Below the pieces are notes generated by a model. It made no database searches, was not told where the DNA came from, and saw nothing but the letters and a program-made list of their open reading frames with translations. From the NCBI RefSeq assembly GCF_030814695.1, contig NZ_JAUSVL010000001.1, forward strand, positions 496,001 through 560,000: DNA of 64,000 nt, written 5' to 3'. Source of the DNA: Oligosphaera ethanolica. Lineage in GTDB: Bacteria > Verrucomicrobiota > Lentisphaeria > Oligosphaerales > Oligosphaeraceae. Each line of letters begins with the position of its first letter. Position 1 is the first letter of the stretch. Positions 36,447 to 45,642 of this stretch are shown piece by piece. The translations under genes and the position numbers were made by a program.

Positions 36447-37145
36447 CTACAGCCGCAGTGGCAGTTCCCGCACCAGGCTGATCGCCGCGGGCGAGAGCTC
36501 CGCCTGTAAAACCAAGGCCTCGACACCGCCGGCGACGGCCTCGCGCAACGCCGCGCCGTAGGCCGGATCAATCTCGTCGGCCGGCCGGAAGTACGCCCCG
36601 TCGTCCCGTTGCACCACGAAGAGCATCAGCGCGCGATAACCGGCAGCACGCATCGCCTGCAGTTCGCGAATATGCTTCAGGCCCCGCACTGTCACCGCGT
36701 CCGGAAAACAACAGGCGCCATCCTCGGCGAGCATACTGACATTTTTGACTTCGACATAACAGCGCCGCTCGCCGTCTTCGAGCAGGATGTCCACCCGGCT
36801 GTTTTGCCCGTATGGCACTTCCCGCCGCAGGCCCGCGTAGCCATTGAGCAGCGGAAAGCGCCCCGACTGCACGGCCTCCACCGCCAACTCGTTGGCCCGG
36901 TGGGTATTCACGCCAATCCACGCCGCACCGCTATGCGACAACTCCCAGGTGTAGGCCAGCTTCCGCGCCGGATTCGCCGCCCGACTCAAGGCCACTCGGC
37001 ATTCAGGCGTAAAGCAACTCCGCATCGACCCGGTATTCGTACAGTGGGCCGACACCAGCTCGCCACTGTCCAGCCGCGCGTCCATGATAAAACGCAGCCG
37101 CCGCCGCAAAAAATGGCCCGTAAATAGGGGCTCCGCAAAAAACAT
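36447..37145 (-). CDS. sfsA: SfsA family nuclease-like protein
   Basis: This 232-residue protein matches SfsA in length and motifs: an RRRLRF N-terminal OB-like part, HCTNTGSM, YTWELSHSGAAWIGVNTHRANEL (residues about 65-87), SRVDILLEDGERRCYVEVKNVS and FPDAVTVRGLKHIREL. The D-ExK-like part is that of PD-(D/E)XK nucleases. First described as affecting sugar fermentation, the family also has nuclease activity reported. Its start overlaps the preceding stop (TAATG). Confidence 0.92.
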   Translation of the reverse strand: MFFAEPLFTGHFLRRRLRFIMDARLDSGELVSAHCTNTGSMRSCFTPECRVALSRAANPARKLAYTWELSHSGAAWIGVNTHRANELAVEAVQSGRFPLLNGYAGLRREVPYGQNSRVDILLEDGERRCYVEVKNVSMLAEDGACCFPDAVTVRGLKHIRELQAMRAAGYRALMLFVVQRDDGAYFRPADEIDPAYGAALREAVAGGVEALVLQAELSPAAISLVRELPLRL

Positions 37146-38683
37146 TAGCCGTCCTCGTTTTTCTCCCCGCCACCAACGCTTTTATCAGCGCCGTCGCTGT
37201 CGCTCTTCTCCACCACGACGGCCGTGCCTTGGCAGGCGATGACGCGCACGCGGCTACCTTTGGCGATGAAATCGCCGTTGCTGATCACGTCCACCCGCCG
37301 GCCGCCAATCACGGCGGTGCCGGCCGGTCGCAGCAACGTGTAGGCCACGCCGACCTGCCCCAGCAGTGCCTGTTGCGCCTCGACATCGACGCTGACAAAG
37401 CCCTTGCTGGCCGCCATGTCGCTGTCTAGGACGAAAGCCCGATACAGCTTTGTCCGCGGCAAGTACTTATGCAGCATGAAAATCCCACCGGCGATGATCA
37501 CCATGCTGATCAGCAGCTGCCGAAACACGCTGGGCAGAAAGCTATCCCACGTCACCGGATCGAGCCCCGACAATGGCGGCGCGTCAGGTATGTGCGGGAT
37601 GATCGCCATGCCGCCACCGAGGATCAGCAGGGCAATGCCCGCTATGCCCGTCACCCCAAAACCCGGTATAAGGAAAATCTCGACGGACAGCAGGATCAGC
37701 CCCAACAGAATAAGCGCGAGCTCTTCCATGCCAGCCAGGCCCGCCACGTAGTGCCCAAAGAAATACACCGCCAGCAGCGTGATGCCTGAAAAGCCAAAGA
37801 CGCCGAAGCCCGGCGTGTGGTATTCAATCACAAAGGCCAGCACGGCCAGACTGAACAGCAGCGGCCCGATCGCCGTGATCCAGCGCGCCAGCCGCTCAGA
37901 CCGCGTCTGGCTGAAGCGCTGCACATAGGCGTCGGGCATGCCGATCATCGCCAGCACGCCCGCGAGATCATCGGTCATGCCTTTGGCCAAAATTGGCCGG
38001 CCGTCGTCCTCAGACACCCTCGTCGCATCACGCGCCGTCAGGTTGAGTATCTGCCCTTTGGGACAGATGACCTCGCCGTCAATGATCACGTCCGGATGAT
38101 TAATGTCCACCATGGCCACGGCGATGTCCTCGCGGTGCCCATTCTCCTGGCAGAGACCGATCACCATCGCCCGCACTGCCGACAGCATCTTCTCGTTGAT
38201 ATCGGCTGGCAGCTCCTGCACGCCGCCCACAGGCGACATCGCAATGGGCATGGCGCTACCGATGGTGGCCGCGCCGCTCATGAAAATGCCCTTGGTCGCC
38301 AGGCTAATCATCGCCCCGGCGCTCAAGGCGTCGGGATTGACATAGGCGTACACCGGACAGCCCTGGCGCTGCAGGCTGCGGATCCAGTCGATGATCTCCC
38401 GCGTTTCGGTCAACGCGCCGCCCGGCGTGTTCAGCTCCATGATCACCGCACTGGGCTTGATGCTCGCTGCATCCCGGAACGCCCGGCGAAAGACATAGAG
38501 CATGCTCTTGTCAATGGGTCCATCCACCGGCAACACAAAGACCCGCGGTGGCAGCACTGCGCCGGGCTCCACCATGGCGCCAGCGCCGGCCGGCGGCGTC
38601 GCGGCAGTCTCCGCGCGACTCACGGAGGCGCCAAGCAGCAACAGCGTGGCCAACAACACATATCGTCTGTTCAGTTTTATCAT
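37145..38683 (-). CDS. NfeD/ClpP-type membrane serine protease
   Basis: This 512-residue protein has a signal peptide, then an SPP-type/ClpP-fold protease domain with the likely Ser-Lys dyad S121 (DALSAGAMISLA) and K165. Four to five membrane segments (about 265-410) and a C-terminal NfeD OB-fold domain (about 430-495, GQVGVAYTLLRPAGTAVI) follow. This is the long NfeD1b form, which acts with SPFH/stomatin proteins in membrane quality control; no SPFH gene is seen here. It starts 5 bp after the larA stop. Confidence 0.88.
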   Translation of the reverse strand: MIKLNRRYVLLATLLLLGASVSRAETAATPPAGAGAMVEPGAVLPPRVFVLPVDGPIDKSMLYVFRRAFRDAASIKPSAVIMELNTPGGALTETREIIDWIRSLQRQGCPVYAYVNPDALSAGAMISLATKGIFMSGAATIGSAMPIAMSPVGGVQELPADINEKMLSAVRAMVIGLCQENGHREDIAVAMVDINHPDVIIDGEVICPKGQILNLTARDATRVSEDDGRPILAKGMTDDLAGVLAMIGMPDAYVQRFSQTRSERLARWITAIGPLLFSLAVLAFVIEYHTPGFGVFGFSGITLLAVYFFGHYVAGLAGMEELALILLGLILLSVEIFLIPGFGVTGIAGIALLILGGGMAIIPHIPDAPPLSGLDPVTWDSFLPSVFRQLLISMVIIAGGIFMLHKYLPRTKLYRAFVLDSDMAASKGFVSVDVEAQQALLGQVGVAYTLLRPAGTAVIGGRRVDVISNGDFIAKGSRVRVIACQGTAVVVEKSDSDGADKSVGGGEKNEDG

Positions 38684-38688
38684 CTGTT

Positions 38689-39978
38689 TTATCCCCCTGT
38701 TTTATAGGTGGCTATCACCGACACGCCATCGGGAATCACGGCCACGCGCGCGCCGGCGCCCTTAATGGCGAAGGCCTTGGCGAGAGCCTCCGCCGGCGTC
38801 CGCGCTACCTCTAGGTGCAATCCACGGATAATGGCCGGATCGCACTGGTCACTCAGCAATATCACCTGATGCTGGCTGAGGATGCGCGCCAGCACTTGGC
38901 TTTCCCACTGGTCTGGCAAGGTCTCGGCCTGCGGCACTTTCGCCAGGCGCGCCAACAGCTCTGCCGGGTTGGCGGCATCCGCCAAGAAACGGTAGAACTG
39001 CTCGCCGCCGTGGCCGTCGTTGCAGGCCGCCGCCAGGATGATCACCGTGCCCGGCGCGCTGCCGAATTCGCCGGCAGTCATGCCTTTCACGGCCTGGTAG
39101 ATATTCTGGTCCAACGGATAGCCGCCATTGCTGGTGATGACAATGTCCGCCGCCGGCACTTCAATCTGGCAGAGCCCCCGCAGATACTCGCAGCCGGCGT
39201 CATGCGCCGCCACGCTGTCGCCCGCAAAGGCCTTGATGACCTCCTTGGCGCCGTTGATCACCACATTCACAATGAAGGCCAAACGCGCCTGCCGCGCCGC
39301 CCACAGCATGTCGCGATGCAAGGGATTGCCGTCGAGATTGCCCGTGCGCGCCAGCGGCGACTGGATGAATTCCGAACAGTGATTGGCCAGCACCGTCGCA
39401 GTGCCCGCTATGCCCGGCAGCACGCTCTTGCGACCGCCAGAAAAACCCGCAAAAAAATGCGGCTCAATAAAGCCCTCGGCCAACAGCAGATCGCAATCCA
39501 CCGCCAGCTTGTTGATCCACAACTCGCCGCCGGAAGGCAGTATGCCCAAAAAACACAGGCTCGCCGCATCCCGGGAATCGTGCATCACGATCTTCTCGTG
39601 GTCGTAGATGTCATCGCCGAGCTTCTGGCGCAATTCGTCCGCCGATGTTGCCCGGTGCAACCCCGTGGCCACCAGCAGCGTGATGTCAATGGCGGGATTG
39701 CCCTCGCGCAACTGCCGCAGCATGGGCGGCAAGATCGCCCGGCTCGGCACCGGCCGCGTATGGTCGCTGACGATGATCACCGCGCGGCGCTTGCCACGCG
39801 CCAGCGTCGCCAGCGGCGCGGAGCCGATGGGATGCGCCAGTGCCTCTTCGACCAGCGCCAGGCCGTCGGCCGCCGGCTGGCAATGATGCACCGACGACTC
39901 GTAGATGCCAACCAGATTTTCATCGGGAATCGTAAATGTCACCGCGCTTTTGGCGTACGGTACGGATACTTGCGCCAT
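38689..39978 (-). CDS. larA: LarA-type nickel-pincer racemase
   Basis: This 429-residue protein is of the lactate racemase family. The residues that bind the nickel pincer cofactor or act in catalysis in L. plantarum LarA fall at the same positions: H108 (ATGLHR), H174 (IEPHFF), K184 (GGRKS) and H200 (ANHCSE). SDHTRPVP (71-78) binds the cofactor. The true substrate may be lactate or another 2-hydroxy acid. The cofactor genes larB, larC and larE are not in this window. GAGG lies eight bases before the start. Confidence 0.88.
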   Translation of the reverse strand: MAQVSVPYAKSAVTFTIPDENLVGIYESSVHHCQPAADGLALVEEALAHPIGSAPLATLARGKRRAVIIVSDHTRPVPSRAILPPMLRQLREGNPAIDITLLVATGLHRATSADELRQKLGDDIYDHEKIVMHDSRDAASLCFLGILPSGGELWINKLAVDCDLLLAEGFIEPHFFAGFSGGRKSVLPGIAGTATVLANHCSEFIQSPLARTGNLDGNPLHRDMLWAARQARLAFIVNVVINGAKEVIKAFAGDSVAAHDAGCEYLRGLCQIEVPAADIVITSNGGYPLDQNIYQAVKGMTAGEFGSAPGTVIILAAACNDGHGGEQFYRFLADAANPAELLARLAKVPQAETLPDQWESQVLARILSQHQVILLSDQCDPAIIRGLHLEVARTPAEALAKAFAIKGAGARVAVIPDGVSVIATYKTGG

Positions 39979-40068
39979 GGTCGTGTCCTCGTGTAATTAT
40001 AGGTCGGTCCGCACTCGCGCCGAGCCGCTGCAATGCCGGTGATATCGTTGCGCCAGTCGCGGCGCTGC

Positions 40069-41304
40069 TCAGGGATTGAAAAGCTGTTCGCCAATCAACG
40101 CCGTGAAGAATGAGCCGGTGAATAGCAAGGGCCGATCCTTTGGCAGCTCGGCTGCGCTCTGCAGGTCGCGAATCACCGCACGCACGGTCAGACCGGCCTG
40201 GGCCGCCTCGCCGATCAGTTCGTCAAGACCCGAGCCCTTGCCCGTATGGGGATTGGTAAGTATATACTCTGCCGGCAAGGAGCGCAAAGCCTGAACCATC
40301 CCTTTGCTGTCTTTGCCCTTCACCACGCCGAGCACCACCGTCCAGTGCACGCCCGGATACAAGGCCAGCAGCGCTGCGCAGAGTTTCTCCATGGAATCAG
40401 CGTTGTGCGCCGCATCCAGCAGCACCAGCGGCTCGTCGCTGATCTTCTCACAACGCGCACGCAGCTCCGGCAGCCGAAACGCCGTCGGCGAGGACACCAC
40501 GCCAAGGCAGTCCAGGGCCGTCAACGCCAACGCAAAATTGTCCAGCAAAAATGGCGCGCACGGCGTCGGCAGCAAGGCGCGTTCGTCAGAACTGAGTGCA
40601 CGGGGGCTGATCACCTCGCAGCCCAGTGCGACCGCCCGCGCCCTGATCACCGCCGCCGCTGCAGCGTAGGGCTGCTTGCCCATCACCACCGGCACGCCGG
40701 CCTTGATGATACCGGCCTTTTCGCCGGCAATCGCCTCAATGGTATTGCCCAAGAGCGCCATGTGGTCGTAGCTGACCGGCGTAATCACTGTGCAGCAAGG
40801 CGTGGACACGACATTGGTGGCGTCGAGCCGGCCGCCAATGCCCGTTTCCAGCACTGCGTATTCCACGCCCTCGTCCACGAACAGCGCCATGGCCATCACC
40901 GTGAACAGCTCAAACAGGCTCGGTTCCAAACCCGCCGCCGCGACCTTGCCCTCGAACTCGCGTCCGAAAGCCGTCAGCCGCTCATAACTGAGCAGAGCGC
41001 CATCAATCTCAAAACGCTCGCGGACCGTCACTAGATGCGGACTCGTAAACAGGCCCACCCGCCGACCCGCCGAAATCAGCAGATTGGCGATAAAATGGCA
41101 GGTCGAGCCCTTGCCCTTCGTACCAGCAACATGCACCACCCGCAAGCGCAACTCCGGATGGCCCGCCAACGCCAACAGCGGCTCCATCCGCGCCAACGAG
41201 TAGTTCGCCGGATCGTGCTGCTTGGCAGCGTCTTTCTCCGCATCAAAATAAGGCCGGAAAAGCGCGAAAAACGCATTCTCACATTGTTTGTCGTAACCAC
41301 GCAT
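40069..41304 (-). CDS. folC: Folylpolyglutamate synthase/dihydrofolate synthase
   Basis: This 411-residue Mur-ligase-type enzyme adds glutamate to dihydropteroate and folates. The P-loop is GTKGKGST (61-68), followed by GLFTSPHLVTVRERFEIDG, the ETGIGGRLDATN block, VSYDHMALLGNTIEAIAGEKAGI and LLDAAHNADSM. The start was chosen at the ATG with CGGAG upstream; a reading 54 nt longer is less likely. It lies 90 bp upstream of larA on the same strand. Confidence 0.94.
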   Translation of the reverse strand: MRGYDKQCENAFFALFRPYFDAEKDAAKQHDPANYSLARMEPLLALAGHPELRLRVVHVAGTKGKGSTCHFIANLLISAGRRVGLFTSPHLVTVRERFEIDGALLSYERLTAFGREFEGKVAAAGLEPSLFELFTVMAMALFVDEGVEYAVLETGIGGRLDATNVVSTPCCTVITPVSYDHMALLGNTIEAIAGEKAGIIKAGVPVVMGKQPYAAAAAVIRARAVALGCEVISPRALSSDERALLPTPCAPFLLDNFALALTALDCLGVVSSPTAFRLPELRARCEKISDEPLVLLDAAHNADSMEKLCAALLALYPGVHWTVVLGVVKGKDSKGMVQALRSLPAEYILTNPHTGKGSGLDELIGEAAQAGLTVRAVIRDLQSAAELPKDRPLLFTGSFFTALIGEQLFNP

Positions 41305-41352
41305 ACGCCCGTGCTCCGTGCTCCTCTTGCGACCAGCTGCAACCGGCCGGAA

Positions 41353-41387
41353 TATCAAAGGACGCGCCAGAAGCGCGTCCTTTGATA
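41353..41387. terminator. Perfect 15-bp hairpin, probable terminator
   Basis: TATCAAAGGACGCGC and GCGCGTCCTTTGATA pair perfectly around CAGAA. It lies between the phasin-like gene and folC, so it would end the upstream minus-strand transcript; T-rich sequence follows on both strands. Confidence 0.6.
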
Positions 41388-41463
41388 CAAAATCAACGTG
41401 TCAAACAAGCCGCATAGCCCCGCTGCGACAACGCCGCCAGCGTCGCCGCGCGTGCCCACGCCG

Positions 41464-41775
41464 TCATTTGTCGGGGGTTTCGAGTTTCGCCAGGCGCGCT
41501 TCCAGATCGTCGATCTTCGCCTGCAGTTGCTTGATGGTCGCATTGCAGGGCAACAGCGAATGGCCACGGGTCTTGATGACTTCCTCAATGCGTTCCGTCA
41601 GCTCCTCGTTGGTCTTCTTGCCCTGCTCAAGAATGTTGTCCAGGACTTTGCGGCCTTCGTCCGGGCTCAACTTGGCCTGCTTGACCAACTCGCCAAACAC
41701 GTCTTCGGCCTTGTTCTTGGTCATGGCCGCAGCACCCAAACTGAAAAGCAAACTCTTCTCAAACAAGTCCAACAT
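41464..41775 (-). CDS. Phasin-like coiled-coil protein
   Basis: This small protein of about 103 residues begins MLDLFEKSLLFSLGAAAMTKNKAED, followed by FGELVKQAKLSPDEGRK and a C-terminal coiled coil (LQAKIDDLEARLAKLE). It resembles the short phasin/polyhydroxyalkanoate synthesis-regulator family (PhaF/PhaI-like). No PHA synthase is in the window. The start is ambiguous among ATG 41781 and 41775; the latter has GTGAGG at good distance. Its role is uncertain. Confidence 0.72.
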   Translation of the reverse strand: MLDLFEKSLLFSLGAAAMTKNKAEDVFGELVKQAKLSPDEGRKVLDNILEQGKKTNEELTERIEEVIKTRGHSLLPCNATIKQLQAKIDDLEARLAKLETPDK

Positions 41776-42014
41776 CGCCATCCTCACTTTCTTGGAATCA
41801 CCACTCTAGGGAAAAAAATTAGCGCGGCTAGGCACAGCGGCATGCACTGCCGGCAGCACCACAATAATAACCCGTTGACGACAATTAACAAGGCCCACAT
41901 GGCGATAAAGCGCAACGGCGTAGTGCCCCGCACAGGGATTCCAGCCACGTCCCTGCGACGCCGAGGACCGGCGGTACCCCCTTAGCGGCGCGCGGCGCTG
42001 GGGGAGCCTCCTTT

Positions 42015-42075
42015 ATCGGACGGATCGGACGGATCGGACGGATCAGTCTGATTGATCCGCCCGATCCGTCCGCGA
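42015..42075. repeat. 9-bp tandem repeat array (A family), copy 2
   Basis: These are units of GGACGGATC followed by inverted-type GATCCGTCC units, ending in CCGTCCGCGA as at the other three loci. Confidence 0.8.
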
Positions 42076-42152
42076 AAAAGTCCAAGGCCGTAGAGCCAGT
42101 GTTTATCAATCCCTGAACGATTACAAAACCCCAGGATATAGTTTTATTGGTT

Positions 42153-42180
42153 TGTATTCCGAAATTACTCAAGTATTATA
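42153..42180 (+). promoter_or_regulatory. Possible promoter of the DUF4143 ATPase
   Basis: TTGTAT and TATTAT are spaced by 16 bp, 39 bp before the chosen start codon. The match is fair; no experimental support is visible. Confidence 0.4.
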
Positions 42181-42218
42181 GGATTTCACACGATCAACCT
42201 GTTAAGGATACTATCGCG

Positions 42219-43358
42219 ATGAACTACATCAAAAGAGCATTGAGTGATGAGATATCTGGCCGCCTTTTCACTGGCAAAGCCATCATCTTGTACGGCCCAC
42301 GCCAGTGTGGTAAAACCACCATGATTAAGCACCTGGTCGCCAGCTATAGCGACCAGGTGCTTTGGCTGAATGGCGATGATCCAGATACTCGTCAGACCTT
42401 GAGTGGCATTACAACTGCCAGCTGGAAACGCCTGCTGGGCAAGCGGTCGATTCTGGTGCTCGACGAAGCTCAACGCATTGAAAACGTCGGCTTAGCCCTG
42501 AAATTAGTGGTAGACGAATTGCCAGACGTACAGGTCATCGCTAGTGGTTCGTCGTCTTTTGAGTTGATGAACCGTACGGCCGAGACACTCACTGGCCGCA
42601 AGTTTGAATACCAGTTGTTCCCGTTTTCTTTCGCAGAACTCTGTGAGGAGCATGGGCTGTTTGCGGAAAAACGAGAAAGGGAGCGGCGCATGCTCTACGG
42701 GAGCTATCCCGATGTCGTGACGCATCCCGGCGACGAACAACAACGCTTAAGCGAACTTGCCGGGAGTTATTTATTCAAAGACATTTTCGCCCTGGAAGGA
42801 CTCCGCCGCACGAGCATTCTTGACAAGCTCATTCGTGCACTCGCTATGCAAATCGGCTCGGAGGTCAACTACCAGGAGCTAGCGGGCTTGACCGGGACAG
42901 ACTGCAAAACCATTGAACGTTACATCGACCTGCTGGTGAAATGCTACATCCTCTTTCCCCTTGGCGCCTATAGCACGAATCTCCGTAACGAGATCAAAAA
43001 GAGCCGAAAAATCTATTTCTGTGATCTCGGCATCCGCAATGCCGTTATCAACAACTTCACGTCGTTAGACTCACGAACCGATGCGGGTGGAATGTGGGAA
43101 AATTATCTCATCATTGAACGCTTCAAGAAAATCCGGAATCTGCCATTCCCTCCCCGCACGTTCTTTTGGCGAACCCTTGCTCCACAAAGCCACGAGATCG
43201 ACTATCTCGAAGAAGCGCAGGGGCAACTGTATGCTTGGGAAATTAAGTTGCGCCAAAATAGCAAAGCGCGTATTCCACAAGCTTTCCTCAAAGCCTACCC
43301 AAACGCCGTAACCAACATTCTCACTCCAGACTATTTTGACCATTTTCTCCTTGATTGA
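42219..43358 (+). CDS. AAA ATPase with DUF4143-type C-terminal domain
   Basis: This 379-residue protein has Walker A GPRQCGKT (26-33), Walker B LVLDEAQ (D82-E83) and the sensor-like IASGSSSFEL. A C-terminal DUF4143-type part follows, with a winged helix (YQELAGLTGTDCKTIERYIDLL) and a nuclease-like end (EIDYLEE...AWEIKL). Such ATPases are common, often laterally moved single genes of unknown role, sometimes linked to toxin-antitoxin or defence functions. Base composition is clearly lower in GC than neighbours, suggesting transfer. ATG start chosen at MNYIKRAL. Confidence 0.85.
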   Translation: MNYIKRALSDEISGRLFTGKAIILYGPRQCGKTTMIKHLVASYSDQVLWLNGDDPDTRQTLSGITTASWKRLLGKRSILVLDEAQRIENVGLALKLVVDELPDVQVIASGSSSFELMNRTAETLTGRKFEYQLFPFSFAELCEEHGLFAEKRERERRMLYGSYPDVVTHPGDEQQRLSELAGSYLFKDIFALEGLRRTSILDKLIRALAMQIGSEVNYQELAGLTGTDCKTIERYIDLLVKCYILFPLGAYSTNLRNEIKKSRKIYFCDLGIRNAVINNFTSLDSRTDAGGMWENYLIIERFKKIRNLPFPPRTFFWRTLAPQSHEIDYLEEAQGQLYAWEIKLRQNSKARIPQAFLKAYPNAVTNILTPDYFDHFLLD

Positions 43359-43804
43359 ACACCCCAGGCGACTGCTCAACTGCTGTCGCGCAAATTGGAC
43401 GGCCAAGCAGCACATCTTCAATAAAAAAATCTGCGAAAATCAGCGGAATCAGCGGATAGCAAACGCCTTTGCCGCCGTCCCAGCGGCGCTCCCAGGACTC
43501 CCAGACGTAATCGGTCAGTGCCCCCCCCGGTGCGGAAAACACCGGGGACAATTTGCTGGAAACCCACGGCCAGTCGCCGCTCAACCATTCGATCTTGATT
43601 TCCGCCGACCTTTACGGCAGCAGGTTTCATAGGAGTGATTGATTACCAAAACTGTGGTGCCTCTACGAGGCACTGTCTGTTGGCAGGCGGCGTCCCCAGG
43701 CTAAAGCCTGGGGTTAAGCATGGTTATGCGCCTACGGCGCAAAAACATGGATATTTAATGATGGTGGTTTTCGGCCCGATTCGGACAAAGCAAGTCGTCT
43801 GATC

Positions 43805-43976
43805 GGCCAAGTTCGGCCCGGAGGGCCGTACCATGCATAACCCCTGGTGAGGCGCCCGGAGGGCGCCGCAACCAGGGGTGAGGCGACAACTTAAAATTGC
43901 GCCTGGAGGGCGCCACATTGGTTAGGCACGTCCCGTCTTACCGCGTCGGAGGGGGCATGTCGTGCATCCAATAGCA
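43805..43976. repeat. B-type hairpin repeat, copy 1
   Basis: This element contains GGCGCCCGGAGGGCGCC and GGCCCGGAGGGCC hairpins and a 5-bp CCCCT/AGGGG pair. It ends near a GCACGTC...CATCCA segment. Copies lie at 53.4 and 63.4 kb. Confidence 0.8.
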
Positions 43977-44064
43977 ATGGCTGACCGATTGCGGCAACAG
44001 GTTTCATAGGAGCCATTGAGAATGGACGCACGGCATGCCGCCGACGTCAACCCCAGGTAAGCAA

Positions 44065-44236
44065 GTGAGTTCCATTGCCTCTTTGTCCCCAGTCAGCTTC
44101 GCCGACTGGGGACAAAGAGGCCGAGGAACACGAACAATACTGGCGCTTTACCCAGGGCGACGCTCCGCCTTTGGCGTCGCTTGCCCTGGGCTGGTATGCT
44201 TCGCGCTTTCAGCGCTTCTGCCGCTTCGCGGCCTGG
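44065..44236 (+). repeat. Multi-hairpin element (C family), copy 3
   Basis: Stem arms GCCTCTTTGTCCCCAGTC (44077-44094) and GACTGGGGACAAAGAGGC pair perfectly; relative to copy 2 paired positions have changed together (for example GGCC/GGCC to GTCC/GGAC). The loop AGCTTCGCC is unchanged. Confidence 0.85.
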
Positions 44237-44526
44237 GATGCCTGGCGCGCGCCAGGCTCCGCCTGCTGACAGCTGGCGACGGCGCGGGCTAAAAGCCCGC
44301 ACCACGGTTGTGACAGGGGCGCGCCTTGGGCCGCCTGTTGCTCTATGGCTCAATTATCAATGGCTGACCGATTACTCCCAGACTCCCCCTTCCCCATACG
44401 TGTGCTTTCGCTGCCGGGTCGGCTGTGTATATTAGGCCGATCAGAACCGCCGCCCACGCCCGGCAGACACGCCGGTCATCGGTAGCGGAATCCTTTCCAC
44501 GTTTTATTTGTTCAGGAGGTACAGCA

Positions 44527-45558
44527 ATGCGACAAGGCAAATACGGTTGTGCGGTATGGGGTTGCGGCTGGGTCGCCAGCGGCCACATCAACGCCTATCT
44601 GCGCCATCCGGCCTGCGAGGTCGTCGCCCTCGGCAGCCGTTCCAGCAGCAGCATTGAGGCCAAACAGAAGGAATTCGGCATTGCGACTGCCGCCTATACC
44701 GACTTCGCCGCGCTGCTGGCTGACGAACGAGTGGACATCGTTTCCATCTGCACGCCCAACAACCAGCACGCGCAGGAGTGTATCATGGCGGCCAAGGCCG
44801 GCAAGCACGTCTTCATCGAAAAGCCCATCGCCATCCGCGAAGAGGACCTCCCGGCCATGATCGCGGCGGTCGAGGGCGCTGGCGTGAAATCCATGGTGGG
44901 CTTCATTTTGCGCTTCAAACCGCTGGTCGCCATGCAGCGCCGACTCGTTCAAGAGGGCGAACTCGGGCGGGTCTTCATGGCCAATGTCGATTACTGGTTC
45001 GGCCGCGAACGCCCCGGCTGGATGAAACACCGCGACGACTGCGGCGGCGCCTTCATCCTCGCCGGCTGCCATTCCGTGGACATGGCCCGCTACATCGTCG
45101 GCGCCGATATCTGCGAGGTACGCGGCGATGCCGCCATGGTCGGCGATTACTACGAGTATCCGCCGGTAGAAACCGCGCAGGTCCGCTTCAGCAATGGCGC
45201 CCTCGGCGTCTTCACCTGCTCGCTGGTCGGCTGCAATCCCTACACCGCGAACATCCACGTCCTGGGCGAAAAAGGCACCATCATGAACGACCGTTTCTAC
45301 CTGCGCCGCTTCGCCGGTCAGGCGGACTATTTCACCATCGACACCGGCAGCAAAAACTCCGGCAATGTCTATGACCATCCCTTCCCTGCCATGGTCGGCC
45401 ACTTCATCGACTGCATCCGCGAAGACCGCGAATCGCCACACAATCTGCGCGACGCCGTCAACGCCCACCTCGCCTGCCTGGCCATCCGCAAAAGTGCCGA
45501 CGCCAAAGGCCAGAAGATTCTCATCGACAACGACACGTGCACGCTGGCACTCGCATAA
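44527..45558 (+). CDS. Gfo/Idh/MocA family sugar dehydrogenase
   Basis: This 343-residue NAD(P)-dependent oxidoreductase has the N-terminal Rossmann motif AVWGCGWVASGH (9-20), ICTPNNQHA and EKP (98-100, with the catalytic Lys). GCHSVDMARYIVG in the C-terminal domain provides the usual H/D pair. It acts on sugars or inositol-like substrates in the cytoplasm. A near-perfect AGGAGGT precedes the start. It is the first gene of a plus-strand group with the secreted carbohydrate proteins that follow. Confidence 0.92.
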   Translation: MRQGKYGCAVWGCGWVASGHINAYLRHPACEVVALGSRSSSSIEAKQKEFGIATAAYTDFAALLADERVDIVSICTPNNQHAQECIMAAKAGKHVFIEKPIAIREEDLPAMIAAVEGAGVKSMVGFILRFKPLVAMQRRLVQEGELGRVFMANVDYWFGRERPGWMKHRDDCGGAFILAGCHSVDMARYIVGADICEVRGDAAMVGDYYEYPPVETAQVRFSNGALGVFTCSLVGCNPYTANIHVLGEKGTIMNDRFYLRRFAGQADYFTIDTGSKNSGNVYDHPFPAMVGHFIDCIREDRESPHNLRDAVNAHLACLAIRKSADAKGQKILIDNDTCTLALA

Positions 45559-45642
45559 GCCCACCCAAATCTGTCGCCGCCCCGGCCAAAGCAGTCCGGC
45601 CAACCCCCGTCATTCCCCAAGCCCCGCAACAGGAGCCACGCC

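Larger units (their letters stand above)
41776..42218. other. Gene-free stretch with short 9-bp tandem array and promoter
   Basis: No gene is seen. A short A-type array (CGGACGGAT units passing into GATCCGCCCGATCC, ending CCGTCCGCGA) lies at 42015-42075. AT-rich DNA follows with a possible promoter before the ATPase gene. Confidence 0.6.
43359..44526. other. Gene-free block with D, B and C repeats
   Basis: The order is border GTAATCGGTCA (43507-43517) with a D-type repeat to about 43640, a B-type element (43805-43976), a second border TGACCGATTGC (43982-43992), a C-type element (44065-44236) and border TGACCGATTAC (44365-44375). Short readings here are repeat-derived and not counted as genes. 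The last 150 bp precede the dehydrogenase gene. Confidence 0.7.

Noticed and set aside
37817..39996. Two long plus-strand readings opposite the NfeD and LarA genes
   Set aside because: They are antisense shadows of well-recognised genes.
43724..43918. Conserved short peptide beginning M-W-R-P-P-G-A (also at 53.3 and 63.4 kb)
   Set aside because: It is the B-type hairpin repeat read in one frame; similarity is at DNA level and the flanks run into tandem repeats.
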